The translations under genes and the position numbers were made by a program. The notes beneath the pieces were generated by a model. It had not been told where the DNA came from. It did no database searches and saw only the letters and a program-made list of their open reading frames with translations. A stretch of 64,000 nt of DNA from Coriaria nepalensis. Its lineage: Eukaryota > Streptophyta > Magnoliopsida > Cucurbitales > Coriariaceae. Positions 1-11,258 of this stretch are shown here, one piece after another (within the stretch, counting starts at the first letter, position 1; each line of letters starts with the position of its first letter). The stretch lies in assembly GCA_027186245.1 (NCBI GenBank), contig CP114487.1:186001-250000 (forward strand). The letters run 5' to 3'.

Positions 1-1380
1 TTGAGGAGATTCAGGTGTAGCTTTTTCCATAGCTGACACACTGTTTAAAGCCGACTCTATTTCCTCCATGAGTGACTCTTTGGCGTCAAGCTCCTTGTTT
101 TGGGGTTCAACCCTAGTGGTGCCCTCTTCACAATCTACTGTTAAAGCTGGATCAAGAACAATATCAGGATGGTTAACTGAAGAAAGATCAACAGCCTTTA
201 CATCACCTTTCTCCAATTTCACCTCTTCCTCTGATGCTGTCGTTTCTACCCCTTTCTCAGTTATCGAAAACTCATCTCCTGAGGTATTATCAGCAATTTC
301 AGAGAAAGGCAACAGATTTGGTTTAATGGGTTCAATATGTTCAGAGAACAGATCAAGTTCAGGCTTATAAACATCTGAACTGATATGGCCCTCATCAAGC
401 TTCTGATACAGCAAATCAACAGAACTGCAAAGGTCCAACCTTGATATTGGTAAAATTTCGTGAAGATCTTTTATGTCATCTACAGACCGAGGTGACTCAA
501 GAGTACGAGCATGGTTCGACTTGCTAGGAAGGGTTTCAAAATGCTGGATAATACTCATCCTACCATCAATACCACCTCGTCCAGCTTTAATCTCTAACTT
601 TCCAACACTTCTATTATTCTGTTTCAGTCCATCAATATTCCCCTGTGCAGTACTATTTTCCCCAACCACAGAATAACCAAAGCTAACATTCATCACTGCA
701 CCTTTAGCCTTCCCGGATAATTTAAAACTAGTAGTCCATTTTCCTGTGTTTTTTTCCTCTTCCAACTCCTCTAGAGTTAGGGGAAGCAATCTTGTGAGAT
801 CAATCCTATGCTTCCCCAGATCTAATTCCAGTGCACCATATAAGGAAGCATATAACAAAAAATGCTTTGCCTCATATTTTGCAGAATGATGGGGTCCACT
901 TCTACTACCATAAACCGAACAAGTATGAGTCAACTGCTCTTCAAATTCAGCAGTTCCTAAGAAAACCTTAGCAGGGTGAGTTACCAAAACCCCATCCCTC
1001 CTCTTCCAGTGCACGCAAAGACTAACATTGCTAAATTCCGAGGGTAAACCTTCAATCGAATGGACTTGAAGAGAGAAACAACAGTTAAATCTACGGTTTC
1101 GGATATGAGAGAAACCCTTTAATGATTTCCAACTCCATATGGACTTCTTGTCCTTATTGGTTGGGTCTACAAAAGTGTTTTTTAGCTTTGATTTGGGATC
1201 GGGTAAATGAGATTTCCCGGAAGATTTAGATTGAAAAACACTAGAAGTAGAAGAAGAATTCTTAGATGGTTTTACATCCCTGTATAGTGCTTTGCTGATA
1301 GCTTCAATCTCATTCAACAGCTTCCTATTACCTGAATCCTCACCAGCCTTCTTGCCCGCCTCAACTTTGGACGACATCAT
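1..1380 (-). CDS. PMIR1: PLASTID MOVEMENT IMPAIRED 1-RELATED 1-like protein, N-terminal part
   Basis: The reverse strand is open from an ATG at 1380 to the window edge, 460 codons with no stop, so this is the first part of a longer gene. The protein begins MMSSKVEAGKKAGEDS, followed by a short helix with the motif LLNEIEAISKALY that is typical of PMI1 relatives. An NT-C2 (EEIG1/EHBP1-type) domain covers about residues 82-235, with WSWKSLKGFSHIRNRRFNC at its start. The acidic stretch near residue 335 contains EFSITEKGVE, and the last visible residues read IESALNSVSAMEKA; both are hallmarks of the family. PMI1 in Arabidopsis is needed for light-driven chloroplast and nuclear positioning through actin. 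PMIR1 rather than PMI1 is an inference from the N-terminus. A second ATG directly follows the first. Confidence 0.85.
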   Translation of the reverse strand, partial: MMSSKVEAGKKAGEDSGNRKLLNEIEAISKALYRDVKPSKNSSSTSSVFQSKSSGKSHLPDPKSKLKNTFVDPTNKDKKSIWSWKSLKGFSHIRNRRFNCCFSLQVHSIEGLPSEFSNVSLCVHWKRRDGVLVTHPAKVFLGTAEFEEQLTHTCSVYGSRSGPHHSAKYEAKHFLLYASLYGALELDLGKHRIDLTRLLPLTLEELEEEKNTGKWTTSFKLSGKAKGAVMNVSFGYSVVGENSTAQGNIDGLKQNNRSVGKLEIKAGRGGIDGRMSIIQHFETLPSKSNHARTLESPRSVDDIKDLHEILPISRLDLCSSVDLLYQKLDEGHISSDVYKPELDLFSEHIEPIKPNLLPFSEIADNTSGDEFSITEKGVETTASEEEVKLEKGDVKAVDLSSVNHPDIVLDPALTVDCEEGTTRVEPQNKELDAKESLMEEIESALNSVSAMEKATPESPQ

Positions 1381-1700
1381 CTAATAATACCAGACGATCT
1401 GAAGATACAATAAAATAAAATAGAAAAAAATTGAAAAGTCTATGAGGATGTCAATAAAAACCCATTTCACATAGACAATACTTTTTATTTTTTAAATTAC
1501 GAATTTGAACCTGTTGAACAGTTTTTCTTAGATTTGCACGATAAATCTCTACATACCAAATTAATAGCAAGAAGCCTAGAAGGAAGAGGATAATGAATTA
1601 GAATGGGATCACTTACCGGAAAAGCTCCCGGAGACCAAACGATTCTGGTGAAGCGGAAGCAGAAGCAGAAGCAAGAAACCTAAATCACAGCCTTCTCCTT
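1381..1700 (-). other. 5' leader and leader intron of the PMIR1-like gene
   Basis: On the reverse strand a donor (TTTCCG followed by GTAAGT) sits at about 1612 and an acceptor (ATCTTCAG) at about 1400, only 20 bases before the start codon. This suggests a leader exon near 1613-1700 and an intron of about 210 bases in the untranslated leader. The transcript start cannot be seen. Confidence 0.5.
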
Positions 1701-1865
1701 CGGGAAATATTTTTCTACAAAATTGGGACTTTGTTGTACAAAATGAAAGTAAAAATAAATATGGAAAATCTAAAAAGAGACAGAGAGCTAAAAATTGAAT
1801 TCAAATCCGAAAACCCTACAGAAGCAATCACGCTGCCTGAGATAAGTTCCCCTCTCTGACTCTGA

Positions 1866-1869
<4 letters not shown>

Positions 1870-1912
<43 letters not shown>
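1870..1912. repeat. (CT)n microsatellite upstream of PMIR1-like
   Basis: About 21 perfect CT units. On the sense strand of the gene this is a (GA)n tract roughly 200 bases upstream of the leader exon. Such tracts are common in plant core promoters and 5' leaders and can bind GAGA-type BPC factors; that role is inferred only. Confidence 0.9.
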
Positions 1913-1914
<2 letters not shown>

Positions 1915-1929
1915 CCACTCTGAATTGCC

Positions 1930-3195
<1,266 letters not shown>

Positions 3196-3643
3196 ATTTC
3201 AAAATCTTACAATGCAAGTGATTAGTTGATTTTGTAAGTTTTCCCTTAAGCACTTGTTGTTCAATGTTAATGACACTGTTTAAGGTTTTCTCCTCTAAAC
3301 CTATACTTGAAAAAAGGCCTGTCTGGTTTTCCATGAGTTTTGGTGCTGATGTAAAGTATCTAACGTACAGTGAATTGAACATTTCTTACAACACATCCCC
3401 TATTGACCAGAAAGATGTACACGAGAGAAAAAGAAGATGTTGTTATCAAGTAAAACGTCAGCTATTTCTAATAGAAACCATCACCAAAGCGACAGCAAAC
3501 TAGAAAACAACAAGGATTGCATGCTAAGTGAAGTGCAGCTCACTGTTAAATCAGATATTCAAGACTTCAATTTCTAAGGTCAATAACATAAAAAAGATCC
3601 ATTAAAAATACAGGATCATATCACACAGAAACAAACCTGCACT
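3196..3643. other. Interval between the pseudogene and the VIP3 3' end
   Basis: No convincing gene. The part next to 3644 must hold the VIP3 3' untranslated region. Short open frames here have no family resemblance. Confidence 0.5.
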
Positions 3644-5032
3644 TCAAGAATAATCATAAAGCGATATACTCTTATCATCGGAAACACTAGCTAACCTTCC
3701 GGCTCTTACTCCAGTTCCACCTGGAGGTCTAAACGCCACCGCCCAAACCTGATCACTATGGTTACTCATGGTCTGAACAGCAGCCCTCATATTAAGATCC
3801 CAGAGCCGAACTGTTCTATCACTCGACCCAGTTGCAACAGCAGACCCATCTGGGCTCACATCAACGCTCAAGACCCAACTTCCGTGGCCCGACATGGCCC
3901 CCACTAAAGTCTTCCCCTCAGCATCATACATGTGCACATGAGCATCATCTGAAGCAGAGAAGAGTAGCCGTGGCTCGACTGGGGAATATACTAGGGATCG
4001 GACAGGCATAAAGTGGCCTTCTAGATGGTGTAGGAATCTGGCACGAGATACATCGAATACTGATATGGTCCCATCCATGGACCCACAAGCTATGCGGGAC
4101 CCGTTGAGGTTCCATGAAACTGAGAGTACAAACTTTTTGCTGCTGCTTTTGTCGGAAGGTTTGGGTCCTTCCTGACGGGGAATTGATAGAGTGGCAACTA
4201 GTTTCCATGAGCTTGTGTCCCAAAGTTTGACAGACGCACTTCCTCCTCCTGCAACAGCTAAAATGGTACCCTGATAGAAAAAAATGATAATGTAAATATT
4301 TACATCCATCAAAGATATCATGGTAATAAAAACTCTGTTTATCATAAGCAATTTATATATCTTGTCAGGACAGTCGAGTTATTTTATTAAATTGATTTCG
4401 AGGTTCTAAATGCATATGTGCCAACTGAATCCTTGATCTTTCATTTCTACTTGTACTGATTTTCCCACATGCATCTACTAAGATCTGATCAAGGGTCTGG
4501 ATCATCTTTTCAGCTCGATTGACTATTGAGAGGATCTTATTCCAAACACTGCTACAAACATCAGAGGCAAGTAGGAGAACCGATATACTAAAAAACAAGA
4601 ACTAATAAAGTTCAGACTTGTAGCCTGTCTTCTTTCCCCCGTCTTTTCTCAGCATTTAGAAACCAAATAAAATGAAAAATTAAAACACTCGACCTGAGGA
4701 TTGAAGCGCATTTGCCAAACTTCAGAGGGCGGAGCTTCGAGAGTAGCGATGGTGGCGTTCGAATCAACGTCAAATACTCGAACAAAGCTATCGAGGGACG
4801 CGGAGGCGGCAATTATTCCGGAAGGATGAGCCGACACGGAGGCGACGCCCAAGCAATGACCGGTGTTGGTACGCTCCAATTCGAGCTCATCGGACCTCCA
4901 GAGCTTCACAGTCTCGTCGAGAGACCCGGTGAGGAGGAGTGCAGGTCGGGTATCTGTCTCCGGGACCCAGGTAGCGGCCCACACCGACTCGTCGTGAGCG
5001 TTCTCGACGGATTTGAGGCCGGCGAGCTTCAT
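3644..5032 (-). CDS. VIP3: WD40 protein VIP3 / SKI8 homologue
   Basis: Two exons, 4694-5032 and 3644-4270, give 321 residues, the same length as I recall for Arabidopsis VIP3. The start is MKLAGLKSVENAHDESVWA; open frame upstream of it has no similarity. Exon 1 ends RFNPQ with donor CAG/GTCGAG, exon 2 begins GTILAVAGGG after TTTCTATCAG. Seven WD40 repeats are visible, for example SLDETVKLWRSDE, SLDSFVRVFDVD, SMDGTISVFDVSR, SDDAHVHMYDAEG, SSDRTVRLWDLN and SDDKSISLYDYS at the end. VIP3 works in the nuclear PAF1 complex (FLC expression, H3K36 methylation). The same protein is also the SKI8 subunit of the cytoplasmic SKI complex that feeds the exosome. It is expected to be intact and single copy. 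Confidence 0.95.
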
Positions 5033-5453
5033 TGGTAATTTGCTTCGAGTAACAAGAACCCTAGTGACAAAAATGGAAAACCCACCCTCGTTTTCCACTT
5101 TTCTCTTGTTATTCCCGGCAATTTTTTTTAACTTCTGTATTTCGACCGACAGTGAGTGTCGACGTGTCGATAATTTTATAAAATAGGCTTTAAAGGCCCA
5201 GAAGCCCAAATAATAACTCAATCTATCAATATACAGTATTTTGGCCCAAAAAAAAAATCAATATACAGAACATATAACCAAACCAATTCCAGCTTGAAAT
5301 TCAACATCTGGGTATATGGGCTCCAACAGATTCACCCAAAAAAGAAAGCACACAATTAGAGCCCGGTCTGAAAAAGAAAAAAAAAAAAAACAGCCCAAGA
5401 CCAATATTCAATCTTCATTCCTATGCAATACTATTTACTTGACGGCCCAATTT

Positions 5454-7124
5454 TCAGTCCTCTTTCATCTTCTCAAGCCTCCAACCATCTCTCAGCCTAG
5501 CAATGAAGGTGTCCGCTTTAATATTAACATCCGGGCTGGGGCAGAAAACCGACCCCGCCGCATCTCTACCGTTTGTCGACTTCACTGTGGTTGACATGTC
5601 ATTACGTGGTGCAGGATCAACGTCATCACAATCTGGAGAGCTACAGCGGGAGCTATGAGTGCTCCGTATCTTAACATAATCTCCACGAACAACAAACTTC
5701 ATCTCCGGCATCTTGAACGGTGGCGGAGGCGGCGGCGGCATGGGTACCAACGGACTCTGACACCCGCTATTGGTTACTACACTCTCATTCTTTTCAAATG
5801 TACTACTGAATCTCGTCGGTAGAGGTGGTCGACCATTCAGATTGCTCGAATTTCGTCGGGGGGAATGCTCCGGGGGTGGAGGAGGCGGAGTCTGGTTATT
5901 CTTCTTCTTCTTCCATGAATATGAAGCTTGCGGCGGAGGAGGTGGTGGTTGTGGCGGCGCGGATGATATTGAATGAACTCTCTTGCTTTTGCTTGATCTT
6001 TTGAACAGAGTATGAAACAGAGAAGCTGGTGGAGGAAGTGGTGGTGGTGGTGGTGGAGGAGGAGGCATTGACGGATAAATCGGCGGTTCAGCTGGAGTTG
6101 AGCAAGGAACCTCGTTTTGATTATCATTCTCCATCTTCTGCTGCTTCTTCTTCTTCTTCCTCTTCCTCTGATTATACAGTGAAGCTAACACCATTGCTAT
6201 TTCCTTCTTCGCATTACTTTTTTTGCGTTCGATCTTTACATATTTCGTGTCTGAGCGAATACTAGCTGGCGACGGAGGGTAAGGAGGTGGCGGCGGCGGT
6301 GGAGTTTGAACAGCTCTGACTTCAGCATTAGCTAACGGTTCCACATTCTCTTTTCTCGGAACAGTCTGGTAAGTTCGCCTAGGCTTTCGTTGAGTCAAAG
6401 GGGGGGGAGGTGGTGGAGGGGCTGGCGGCGGTGTCGGTGGCGGTGCTGGTGATTTTGGATGTGACGAACGAAGAACAAACGTATCTACCGGAATAACCTT
6501 GCTTTCCGACCCATCGGATTGATTTCCTGATTGCCTCTCATGCGGCGGCGGCGTTATATACCGCTGCTGTGATGATCTGTACCTGATTATGTCGAAATCG
6601 TCAAAGAAGCGGAACTGGTTTAACGAAGAATTATCGTCCCTGCGTACCCACAGCGATTCCTGTCTTAGATCTGGATAAGAGGTGCTGCTCCGCCTCAACC
6701 GGGTTTCTCTCTGACCCCTGGGTGGATCAAACATCTTCCTATCAGAAAACCCGAACCATTGCTGAGAAATACCCGACTCATCTTCTTCTTCATTTGATTT
6801 GGCTGTAGTACCAATAGCTGTTTGATCACTCACCGAAACGTGGCTCTCTAATTCGTGATCAACAGCCGATATTGAAGACGATGATACGTCATCGTTCTTC
6901 CTGGAAAATATCCCACAAAGAACTGCAAAGAGAACGAGGAGAATATTGAAAGAATCCCAGCTCTTCTTCACGGAATGATTAGGCCTGAAGATTTGAGTGG
7001 TGAGAGAGAGAAATGGAGGGAGAGTTAAGAATAGGAAGATTAAGGCGAGGATGGGCAAGAGTATGATAAGCAAAGGTGGATTAAGAAGCGGAGAAGAAGA
7101 TGATGAGCCACGACGGCGGGGCAT
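5454..7124 (-). CDS. Proline-rich DUF761 membrane-associated protein
   Basis: Single exon, 556 residues, starting MPRRRGSSSSS. The N-terminus has two hydrophobic segments (about residues 14-41 and 57-73), so the protein is probably anchored in a membrane. The middle is dominated by polyproline tracts of 5-9 residues between short basic patches. This is formin-like in look, but no FH2 domain is present. The C-terminus carries the DUF761 motif VNIKADTFIARLRDGWRL at about residues 529-546. Relatives are usually annotated as hydroxyproline-rich glycoprotein family or DUF761/DUF4408 proteins of unknown function. The proline tracts could bind profilin or SH3/WW domains, which is speculation. G-rich open frames on the opposite strand are shadows of the proline codons. 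Confidence 0.85.
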   Translation of the reverse strand: MPRRRGSSSSSPLLNPPLLIILLPILALIFLFLTLPPFLSLTTQIFRPNHSVKKSWDSFNILLVLFAVLCGIFSRKNDDVSSSSISAVDHELESHVSVSDQTAIGTTAKSNEEEDESGISQQWFGFSDRKMFDPPRGQRETRLRRSSTSYPDLRQESLWVRRDDNSSLNQFRFFDDFDIIRYRSSQQRYITPPPHERQSGNQSDGSESKVIPVDTFVLRSSHPKSPAPPPTPPPAPPPPPPPLTQRKPRRTYQTVPRKENVEPLANAEVRAVQTPPPPPPPYPPSPASIRSDTKYVKIERKKSNAKKEIAMVLASLYNQRKRKKKKKQQKMENDNQNEVPCSTPAEPPIYPSMPPPPPPPPPLPPPASLFHTLFKRSSKSKRVHSISSAPPQPPPPPPQASYSWKKKKNNQTPPPPPPEHSPRRNSSNLNGRPPLPTRFSSTFEKNESVVTNSGCQSPLVPMPPPPPPPFKMPEMKFVVRGDYVKIRSTHSSRCSSPDCDDVDPAPRNDMSTTVKSTNGRDAAGSVFCPSPDVNIKADTFIARLRDGWRLEKMKED

Positions 7125-7247
7125 GGCGGAGGAGGTGGTGGCGGCCTACGTGTAGCTCCAAAAGTTTTCAATTTGTTGAACCTTTATCCTTTTTTCTTGG
7201 TTGATGGGAAAGAGCGTGTGGTATGTACTGTCTTGCTGGTGGGAGAG

Positions 7248-7280
7248 CCTCGCTCTCGCTCTCGCTCTCGCTCTCGCTCT
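7248..7280. repeat. (CTCGCT)n hexanucleotide repeat
   Basis: About five tandem CTCGCT units, 125-155 bases upstream of the DUF761 start codon, so likely in its 5' leader or core promoter. Confidence 0.85.
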
Positions 7281-7524
7281 AAGATTATTTAACTCTTTAT
7301 GTTACGTTGACATTAATCATCTTTTTTTAATAAAAAAACTTTACTAAAATGTGTTTAATTTAAAAGATTATGGTCCCTAAAACCTTGGTTTTGTAGTAAT
7401 AATTTCATTAAGATGGGCATCAAATGATGTCGTCGGAAACTAATTTTACATGGACGTGGTTTCTTTTTTCTTTTTTTTTTGGTCGTGTCCGGTTTTCATA
7501 TAATGGCTGTAAAACTTAATCAAG

Positions 7525-7618
7525 TAACATAACTATATAGTAGTATATATATGTATATATACAATTATGTCAATTATGTTATAACATAACTATATAGTAG
7601 TATATATATGTATATATA
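7525..7618. repeat. Tandem duplication of a 56-base AT-rich unit
   Basis: The block starting TAACATAACTATATAGTAGT occurs at about 7525 and again at about 7581, each followed by the same TATATATGTATATATA run. This is a two-copy local duplication with no coding content. Confidence 0.75.
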
Positions 7619-8646
7619 GGAGTAAATTGATGGCTTGGAGCAAAATAGGATACCCATATGGCTGTCTGTCTCTTTCCAACAGCTAACTTAATGTCCCGCA
7701 TAAGCATTATCTATAGACAGCCAGTTCCCTTTTCTTTTTTTCTTTCCAAGTTTCAAATTGATGCAAGGATTTTCAAATCTTTTGCATACCAACAAAAAGG
7801 CATTCCATAGATAAGTTCCAGATCCCATCATGAGGATTGCAAAACTACAGTTTGGGGATATAGTAAATAAGCTCAAAACGCAAGTTTGGAATCCTAACCT
7901 CTCTAGTACGAGACAATATCTAATATATAGGTTGTCTACTGCAATCAACACAACAGATATCAGATGAGGTCTCTCATACAAGACCTACCATTCTATGGTT
8001 CCATCTATACTTTTTTTAAGAACCTTTTCTTTTTTTTTAAATTTTATATGATGGAATAAAGAAAAGTGAAAAAATAAAATTGTTAATTTAAAGTACTCGA
8101 CACAAATCATAATAAGAGGTAGAGAGAGAGAGATTCATTTGATCTCATGTGGGAGTAGTGGTGGTGATGCCTTGTGAGGGACCAGGACAGTGAAACAGAG
8201 ATTCATTTGAACAGAAGTGAGATGGCAGAGCAATGGGAAAGAAAAAAAGTTTACATTTTTGTTCTTCTAGAAAGAGGCAACATTGGTCCTTTACTTTTTG
8301 AATCCTCCTTCATTTTCCAAGCTTGTGGAGTACTAAAAATGCCCAAAACAGTTGAAGAAATCTGCAGTTCGAATCAATCAATGGCTTTTATAAATCTTCC
8401 TTTTGGAATCGTGTCCATAGAAAATACAAAGCTCAATTAATAACAAGTAAGCTTGGTTCTTTTTTCCTGACATATAGTGTATTTAAATTTGTTAGGGGAA
8501 ACTTTCCCAACTGATATCTTTCTTCCCCTTCATCTTCTTTCACAAAATGAAAGAATCTTCTACTATCTACATGCCCTCTCAGATTCTTTCCGTTCTCAAG
8601 AAACACGTTTCGATGCTAAGAGAATTGAAGAGGAGTATAACCCAGC
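7619..8646. other. Intergenic interval, no gene seen
   Basis: Short open frames on both strands lack family similarity, splice context and codon regularity. A GA-rich patch lies at about 8118-8132. The part next to 8646 should hold the 3' untranslated region of the L18a-like gene. Confidence 0.5.
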
Positions 8647-9110
8647 TTAGCCTAAGAACAGAAGGACAACCGCTGTGATTAAAATCCCGACAGAACATAC
8701 AAGTGCCTGGAAAAAAATGGAACGATTAAATCATTGCGACTCTTTTTTCTTCAGAAGAAAAGAGATATAACAGACTCATCAGGGATTTAGTGCTTACAGC
8801 AATTGCAGAGGCTGCTAGTCCGGCCCGTTCCCTTGGATCTTTGCGGTAATAGTTTCCAAAGTAAAGGAAGGTAGCATAATACCACATGAGTGGGATCATA
8901 AACCCGAGAAGAAAGCTGAAAAAGAAAGGGATTAAATGAGATAGAAAAACAAAACCGCAATAGAGATGGGAAAATAAATAAATAAAAGGGTTTTACGCAC
9001 GAAAACCATCCGATTCCACAACCAAAGCATGGAAGAGGTTTATCATAAAGCCCAGGTTGGAAGTCCTCAGCATCTTTGATTTGATCATACTTGCCTTTTC
9101 CACCGTCCAT
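8647..9110 (-). CDS. 60S ribosomal protein L18a-like small membrane protein
   Basis: Three coding exons (9001-9110, 8798-8915, 8647-8706) join in frame to 95 residues. The protein starts MDGGKGKYDQIKDAEDFQPG, then CFGCGIGWF, a first membrane helix FLLGFMIPLMWYYATFLYFG, the conserved loop NYYRKDPRERAGLAASAIA, and a second helix at the C-terminus. Despite the database name it is not a ribosomal protein. The family consists of small two-helix membrane proteins of unknown role, and some members are reported in light signalling or stress. Junction phases are clean (GGTTTTC/GTGCGT to CAG/CTTTC; ATTGCT/GTAAGC to CAG/GCACTT). I recall an L18ae-family gene (At4g26060) beside Arabidopsis MKK1, which would agree with the nearby MKK gene here. 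Confidence 0.88.
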
Positions 9111-10540
9111 AGTCTCTCTTACTCGGCCTAGTATCATCCACAAAAATGAAATATGAAAATGGGTGTTCATTTTTTTCTGCAAAGGGTGTAATTAAGCAGA
9201 AGAAAAGCGGTTGATAAATAAATCCAAACGGTAATGCAATTACCTCTAATTATTGCATAATAACAAGCAGATGGCCGTAACAGATGATTATAGGTGACTG
9301 ATTTCACTAGTTCAAGGCCTTTTCCCCAACCCTCTGATTCTGTAGTATAAAGAAATCCCACTTCATAAGTAGAATTGAACATATGTAAAAATTTTCCCAG
9401 CACCGAAAATATAGAATAAAAATTTGTCACTTTAGAGTCTTCATAAAAGCAAGAATGAAAACCCAATAGTTTAGTCTATCTTACAAACTATGTTCTCTGC
9501 TATATTCAGGCCAACATGTCAGAAATTCTATCATAACTAAATAGAATTATGTTCTTCTACGTAGTAATATGTGACTATCACATTTACCATAAAAAAATGA
9601 GATAAATACACCTCCTATTATGATATCATGAGCCATATCTAACGATCTTAAAGTAACTTGAATGCAAATTTTCCAACTGAAAACTGCTTGTGTGCCATAT
9701 CAGAAGATATAAACTGCGATATATATATCCTCTTCTGTTTAACATTTGACTTCTTCCATTCTTGTCATTTGCTAGAGCTTACATTCTTATCTTTTAACCA
9801 GTAATGCCAACATGAGCAAGCAACTAAGTAAACAAAGAGAAGGGGAGAAGGGGGTACATACTTGGAACCATGGGCGCTAGATCGGATGTATTGCAATACT
9901 AAAGGCCTCAAATCCGAGCCACCATCCCCTTCATATACCTGTTTCCAAAACACAGATTTTACAAACTTTATGAGCAAGTACTACTACTATACTGCTATTA
10001 AGAACAAGTTTTGAAGAAATATTATTGATATTGACCTATTGAAGATGGTAGCTTTTCAATTGAATTTGAATTCAACAGGCACTAAGATTTTGGGGTAAAC
10101 TTGGAAAAAGCACCACATTATTGTTCATCATAAGTTTCCCCAAGCATAGGGTGTCCAGAATTTTCATACCGATTTGTATATGATTGTGCAAAAGATAAAA
10201 CAATCCAAAACCCAAAAAAAAAAAAAAAAAAAAAAACCGAGGGGAAAACCTAATCCATTCACAAATGTGCACATAGAAATTGAAGTTGAAGTTGAAGAAA
10301 AAACTATAAGCTGTTGAACAAACAGAGATCCCTAGAAATTAAGCAAGGAACGGGGAAAGTAATCCAATAACGCGAATTCATTGGTTATAATCATCAATTT
10401 CTCAAAAGAAATTTTGATCAGCACCGATGAGGAGGGAGCTGATAAAAGAAACGGAGTTCAATAACCGTGATAAGAAAAATTGCCTGATAAGAGCAGAGCT
10501 TAGAAGAGAAACTCCAGTTGATTTGGCTGTGTCTTCGCAG
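9111..10540 (-). other. 5' leader exons and introns of the L18a-like gene
   Basis: The coding exon is preceded by an acceptor at 9128-9129 (ATACTAG), so the leader continues upstream. A second probable leader exon is 9862-9938, bounded by GGAAACAG and GTATGTACC. It contains a nine-codon-scale upstream frame starting MKGMVARI. The transcript probably begins near 10.5 kb. A poly-A/T tract of about 29 bases lies at 10208-10236. No other gene is seen. Confidence 0.45.
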
Positions 10541-11258
10541 ATCAGACGAAAAAACAAATTATGAAGAAGGAGAAGAAGGAAGACGAATTAATTTGGTATT
10601 ACGAACGTATTTTACATGTCAAGCAAACGCTCTTCTTTTCTCAGTATCCATCAACTGAAAGCCGAGCAAAATTGACTCCATTCCTTTCCTTTTCATTATT
10701 AATATTAAAAAAAAACATGTTTGTGACGTCAAATTTCGAAACAAAAGAGATTTTAATATCTTTCTTTACTTCTTGTATTTATTTATTTATATAACTAAAA
10801 TTAGATTCAGTATTTAGTATGTAATGGATGTCAATGGTCGGCTCGGCCCTATCCAACAGAATCAGTCTTTAAGATATTCTGACAAAATGAACCTCCCTTT
10901 AGTTGGGAATGGATAAGGATCATATGATCAAACGCATCCATATCCATTACATGACATATTACATGTATAAACTATTCTCCTGATTGGCCCAGCCCAACAA
11001 ATTCGGTCCAGTAAATTACACGTAAGCTTTCAGACATACAGTCACCACACACTGCTTTTAGCGTCCTGGGTCCTGGACTCTCTCTGGACTGCCACGTTCA
11101 ATTTCAAACCCCTAACTCCATTGCAGATGCTTCTATCTTCTTGATATTTCTGTCTTCCTCGTTCTATCTGCCTTTTTCTTTTCTTTTCTTTCCTTTTCTT
11201 TTCTTTTCTTTTCTTTTCTTTTTTTTTAAATTCCCCCGAGCTTTGCGACAAATTGAAG
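10541..11258. other. Divergent promoter interval between the L18a-like gene and CFIm25
   Basis: The two genes diverge here, so both promoters should lie within about 700 bases. A (TTTTC)n pyrimidine tract at about 11174-11228 ends 30 bases before the CFIm25 start codon and probably lies in its 5' leader. Confidence 0.5.

Noticed and set aside
3264..3503. 79-codon frame between the threonine synthase relic and VIP3
   Set aside because: No family similarity, and an equally long frame exists on the other strand.
5770..6265. Open frames rich in Gly or His opposite the DUF761 gene
   Set aside because: They are antisense or shifted readings of its proline-codon tracts and have no start context or similarity.
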